Position numbers and translations under genes: made by a program
In this document: positions 62,712 through 64,000 of the stretch, piece after piece
Layout: every line of letters begins with the position of its first letter
Position numbering within the stretch: position 1 is the first letter of the stretch
NCBI GenBank assembly: GCA_017407325.1
Contig: JAFQWV010000020.1
Coordinates: forward strand, 1 to 64,000
From: Clostridia bacterium
GTDB lineage: Bacteria > Bacillota > Clostridia > Christensenellales > Borkfalkiaceae
Direction of reading: 5' to 3'
Length of the DNA: 64,000 nt
Notes under the pieces: generated by a model
Database searches by the model: none
What the model saw: only the letters and a program-made list of their open reading frames with translations
What the model was told of the DNA's origin: nothing

Positions 62712-64000
62712 TTAATACTCACAATTTCCTACGGTTCTTGGGAATGGAAGTACGTCACGGATATTAGAAATTCCGGTTAGGTACATAACCATTCTTTCAA
62801 AACCTAAACCAAAGCCTGAGTGAACTGCTCCACCGTATTTCCTAAGGTTTACGTACCAAGCATAATCATCAGGATTTAAGTTAAATTCTTTAAGTTTTTC
62901 AATTAAAACGTCTAAACGTTCTTCACGTTGACTACCACCGATAAGCTCGCCAATTCCCGGGACTAAAAGGTCAGCTGCTGCAACGGTTTTATTATCGTCA
63001 TTAAGTCGCATATAGAAAGCCTTGATTTCCTTTGGATAATCAGTTAAAAATACAGGCTTTTTGAAAATAACTTCTGTAAGATATCTTTCATGTTCGCTTT
63101 GAAGGTCGCAACCCCAGAATACAGGATATTCAAACTTGTCCTTAATAGGCTCTAAAAGTTCAATAGCCTTCGTGTAAGTCAAACGAACGAATTCGTTGTT
63201 GTAAACGTTATTAAGTCTATCAACAAGCCCCGTGTCAACAAATTTATTTAAAAACTCAATTTCAGCTGGGCATGTTTTTAAAACGTGACCGATTATTGCC
63301 TTAACCATAGCTTCTGCAACACGCATATCTTCTGCAAGGTCTGCAAAAACCATTTCAGGCTCAATCATCCAAAATTCTGCAGCGTGACGGGAAGTATTCG
63401 ACTTTTCAGCACGGAAAGTAGGCCCAAACGTATAAACGTTGGTAAACGCCATAGCGTATGTTTCAACGTTTAACTGACCAGATACAGTCAATGATGCTTT
63501 CTTGCCGAAAAAGTCTTTAGAATAATCAACTTTTCCGTCTTTTGCAACCTTGTCCATATCTAAAGTAGTAACTTGGAACATTTCACCTGCACCTTCGCAG
63601 TCGCTACCTGTAATTATAGGAGTATGAACGTACACAAAGCCCCTATCATTGAAAAATTTATGAATTGCAAACGCTGCTTCACTTCTGATCCGGAATACTG
63701 CGTTAAAAGTATTAGTTCTTGGACGAAGATAAGCAATTTCACGCAAAAACTCCATGCTGTGGCGTTTCTTTTGTAAAGGATAGTCAGGGGTAGATTCACC
63801 AAGCACCGAAATTTTAGTTGCTTTAAGCTCGAACGGTTGTTTTGCGTTTGGAGTTAATACAAGCGTTCCACAAATTTCTAAAGAAGCACCAACGTTTTGT
63901 TTTGCAATTTCGTCGTAATTGTCTAAAATTTCGCGTTCAAAAACTATTTGTAAATTCTTAAAGTAACTTCCGTCGTTAAGCTCAATAAAACCAAATGATT
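62712..64000 (-). CDS. asnS: Asparaginyl-tRNA synthetase (5' part outside window)
   Basis: The frame is open to the end of the window, so at least 429 C-terminal residues are present. The partial N-terminal anticodon-binding OB fold ([20 protein letters not shown]) is followed by the class II core: motif 2 [19 protein letters not shown] and motif 3 [13 protein letters not shown], ending in [23 protein letters not shown] separates AsnRS from AspRS. Its stop is two bases before the plsX ATG. Confidence 0.96.
   Translation of the reverse strand, partial: SFGFIELNDGSYFKNLQIVFEREILDNYDEIAKQNVGASLEICGTLVLTPNAKQPFELKATKISVLGESTPDYPLQKKRHSMEFLREIAYLRPRTNTFNAVFRIRSEAAFAIHKFFNDRGFVYVHTPIITGSDCEGAGEMFQVTTLDMDKVAKDGKVDYSKDFFGKKASLTVSGQLNVETYAMAFTNVYTFGPTFRAEKSNTSRHAAEFWMIEPEMVFADLAEDMRVAEAMVKAIIGHVLKTCPAEIEFLNKFVDTGLVDRLNNVYNNEFVRLTYTKAIELLEPIKDKFEYPVFWGCDLQSEHERYLTEVIFKKPVFLTDYPKEIKAFYMRLNDDNKTVAAADLLVPGIGELIGGSQREERLDVLIEKLKEFNLNPDDYAWYVNLRKYGGAVHSGFGLGFERMVMYLTGISNIRDVLPFPRTVGNCEY

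Noticed and set aside
62546..62767. Short plus-strand frames over plsX and asnS
   Set aside because: They lie opposite conserved enzyme domains and have no initiation signals.

Overview
The window is one contiguous piece of a low-GC, AT-rich chromosome of a Gram-positive type bacterium, most likely an uncultured member of the Clostridia. The evidence is a HrcA/CIRCE-controlled hrcA-grpE-dnaK-dnaJ operon, a tRNA-Trp T-box leader, a LexA gene with a Gram-positive type SOS box, a SigK-like sigma factor with a hydrophobic pro-sequence, SpoVG, RNase J, a single XerS-like recombinase, many TTGACA-17-TATAAT promoters, and compact operons with 1-25 bp overlaps. No prophage, CRISPR array, insertion sequence or rRNA was seen. 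Almost all the window is housekeeping DNA, so the unusual signals are mostly small and sit at gene starts and in the few long intergenic stretches.

Layout. 1-3.5 kb: 3' end of mutL, miaA and a PLP enzyme (YnbB-like), facing lexA. 4.3-8 kb: an 8-cysteine miniprotein, dxs, then a Trp T-box leader and an orphan trpB. 8-10.5 kb: a small self-contained operon (membrane protein, XRE regulator, ABC exporter) behind a promoter carrying two copies of one palindromic operator. 10.5-11 kb: an array of short hairpins, tRNA-Leu(CAA), and extra copies of that tRNA's 3' end. 11-16 kb: polA, coaE, a lytic transglycosylase, a CPBP protease and dtd. 16-20.6 kb: a VanZ-like gene, a 39-codon ORF, tkt and an archaeal/eukaryal-type proS. 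20.6-26 kb: membrane proteins, mnmE, cca and an S51 peptidase. 26-31 kb: a two-component system with a membrane protein and an Lgt-like protein, then a YkvI-like transporter. 31-33.7 kb: a SsuABC-type importer on the minus strand. 33.9-43 kb: valS, rnj, the tRNA wobble-uridine pair trmR/trhP, a sigK-like gene, an SDR, thyA and folA. 43-49 kb: the heat-shock operon and a NahK-like sugar kinase. 49-53.5 kb: hflX, a XerS-like recombinase and a membrane-anchored PadR-type regulator. 53.5-64 kb: murC, spoVG, a ComEC-like metallohydrolase, then asnS-plsX-rnc-smc-ftsY on the minus strand.

How the genes work together. Several clusters make functional sense: mutL/lexA/polA in repair; miaA, mnmE, trmR/trhP, cca and dtd in tRNA maturation and quality control; thyA/folA in the dTMP-folate cycle; rnc/smc/ftsY and hrcA-dnaJ as classic conserved operons.

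Items most worth a second look are: three genes whose -10 box lies 5-7 nt before the start codon with no Shine-Dalgarno (leaderless candidates: murC, vanZ-like, S51 peptidase); a perfect intrinsic terminator whose loop contains the start codon of the next gene; a hairpin sequestering the ribosome-binding site of the sigK-like gene; the tRNA-Leu-fragment and hairpin-array locus; the PadR-DNA-binding/transmembrane fusion; and a Trp-ending micro-ORF after the Trp T-box. Calls rest on motif recognition and hand pairing; no database search or folding program was run.
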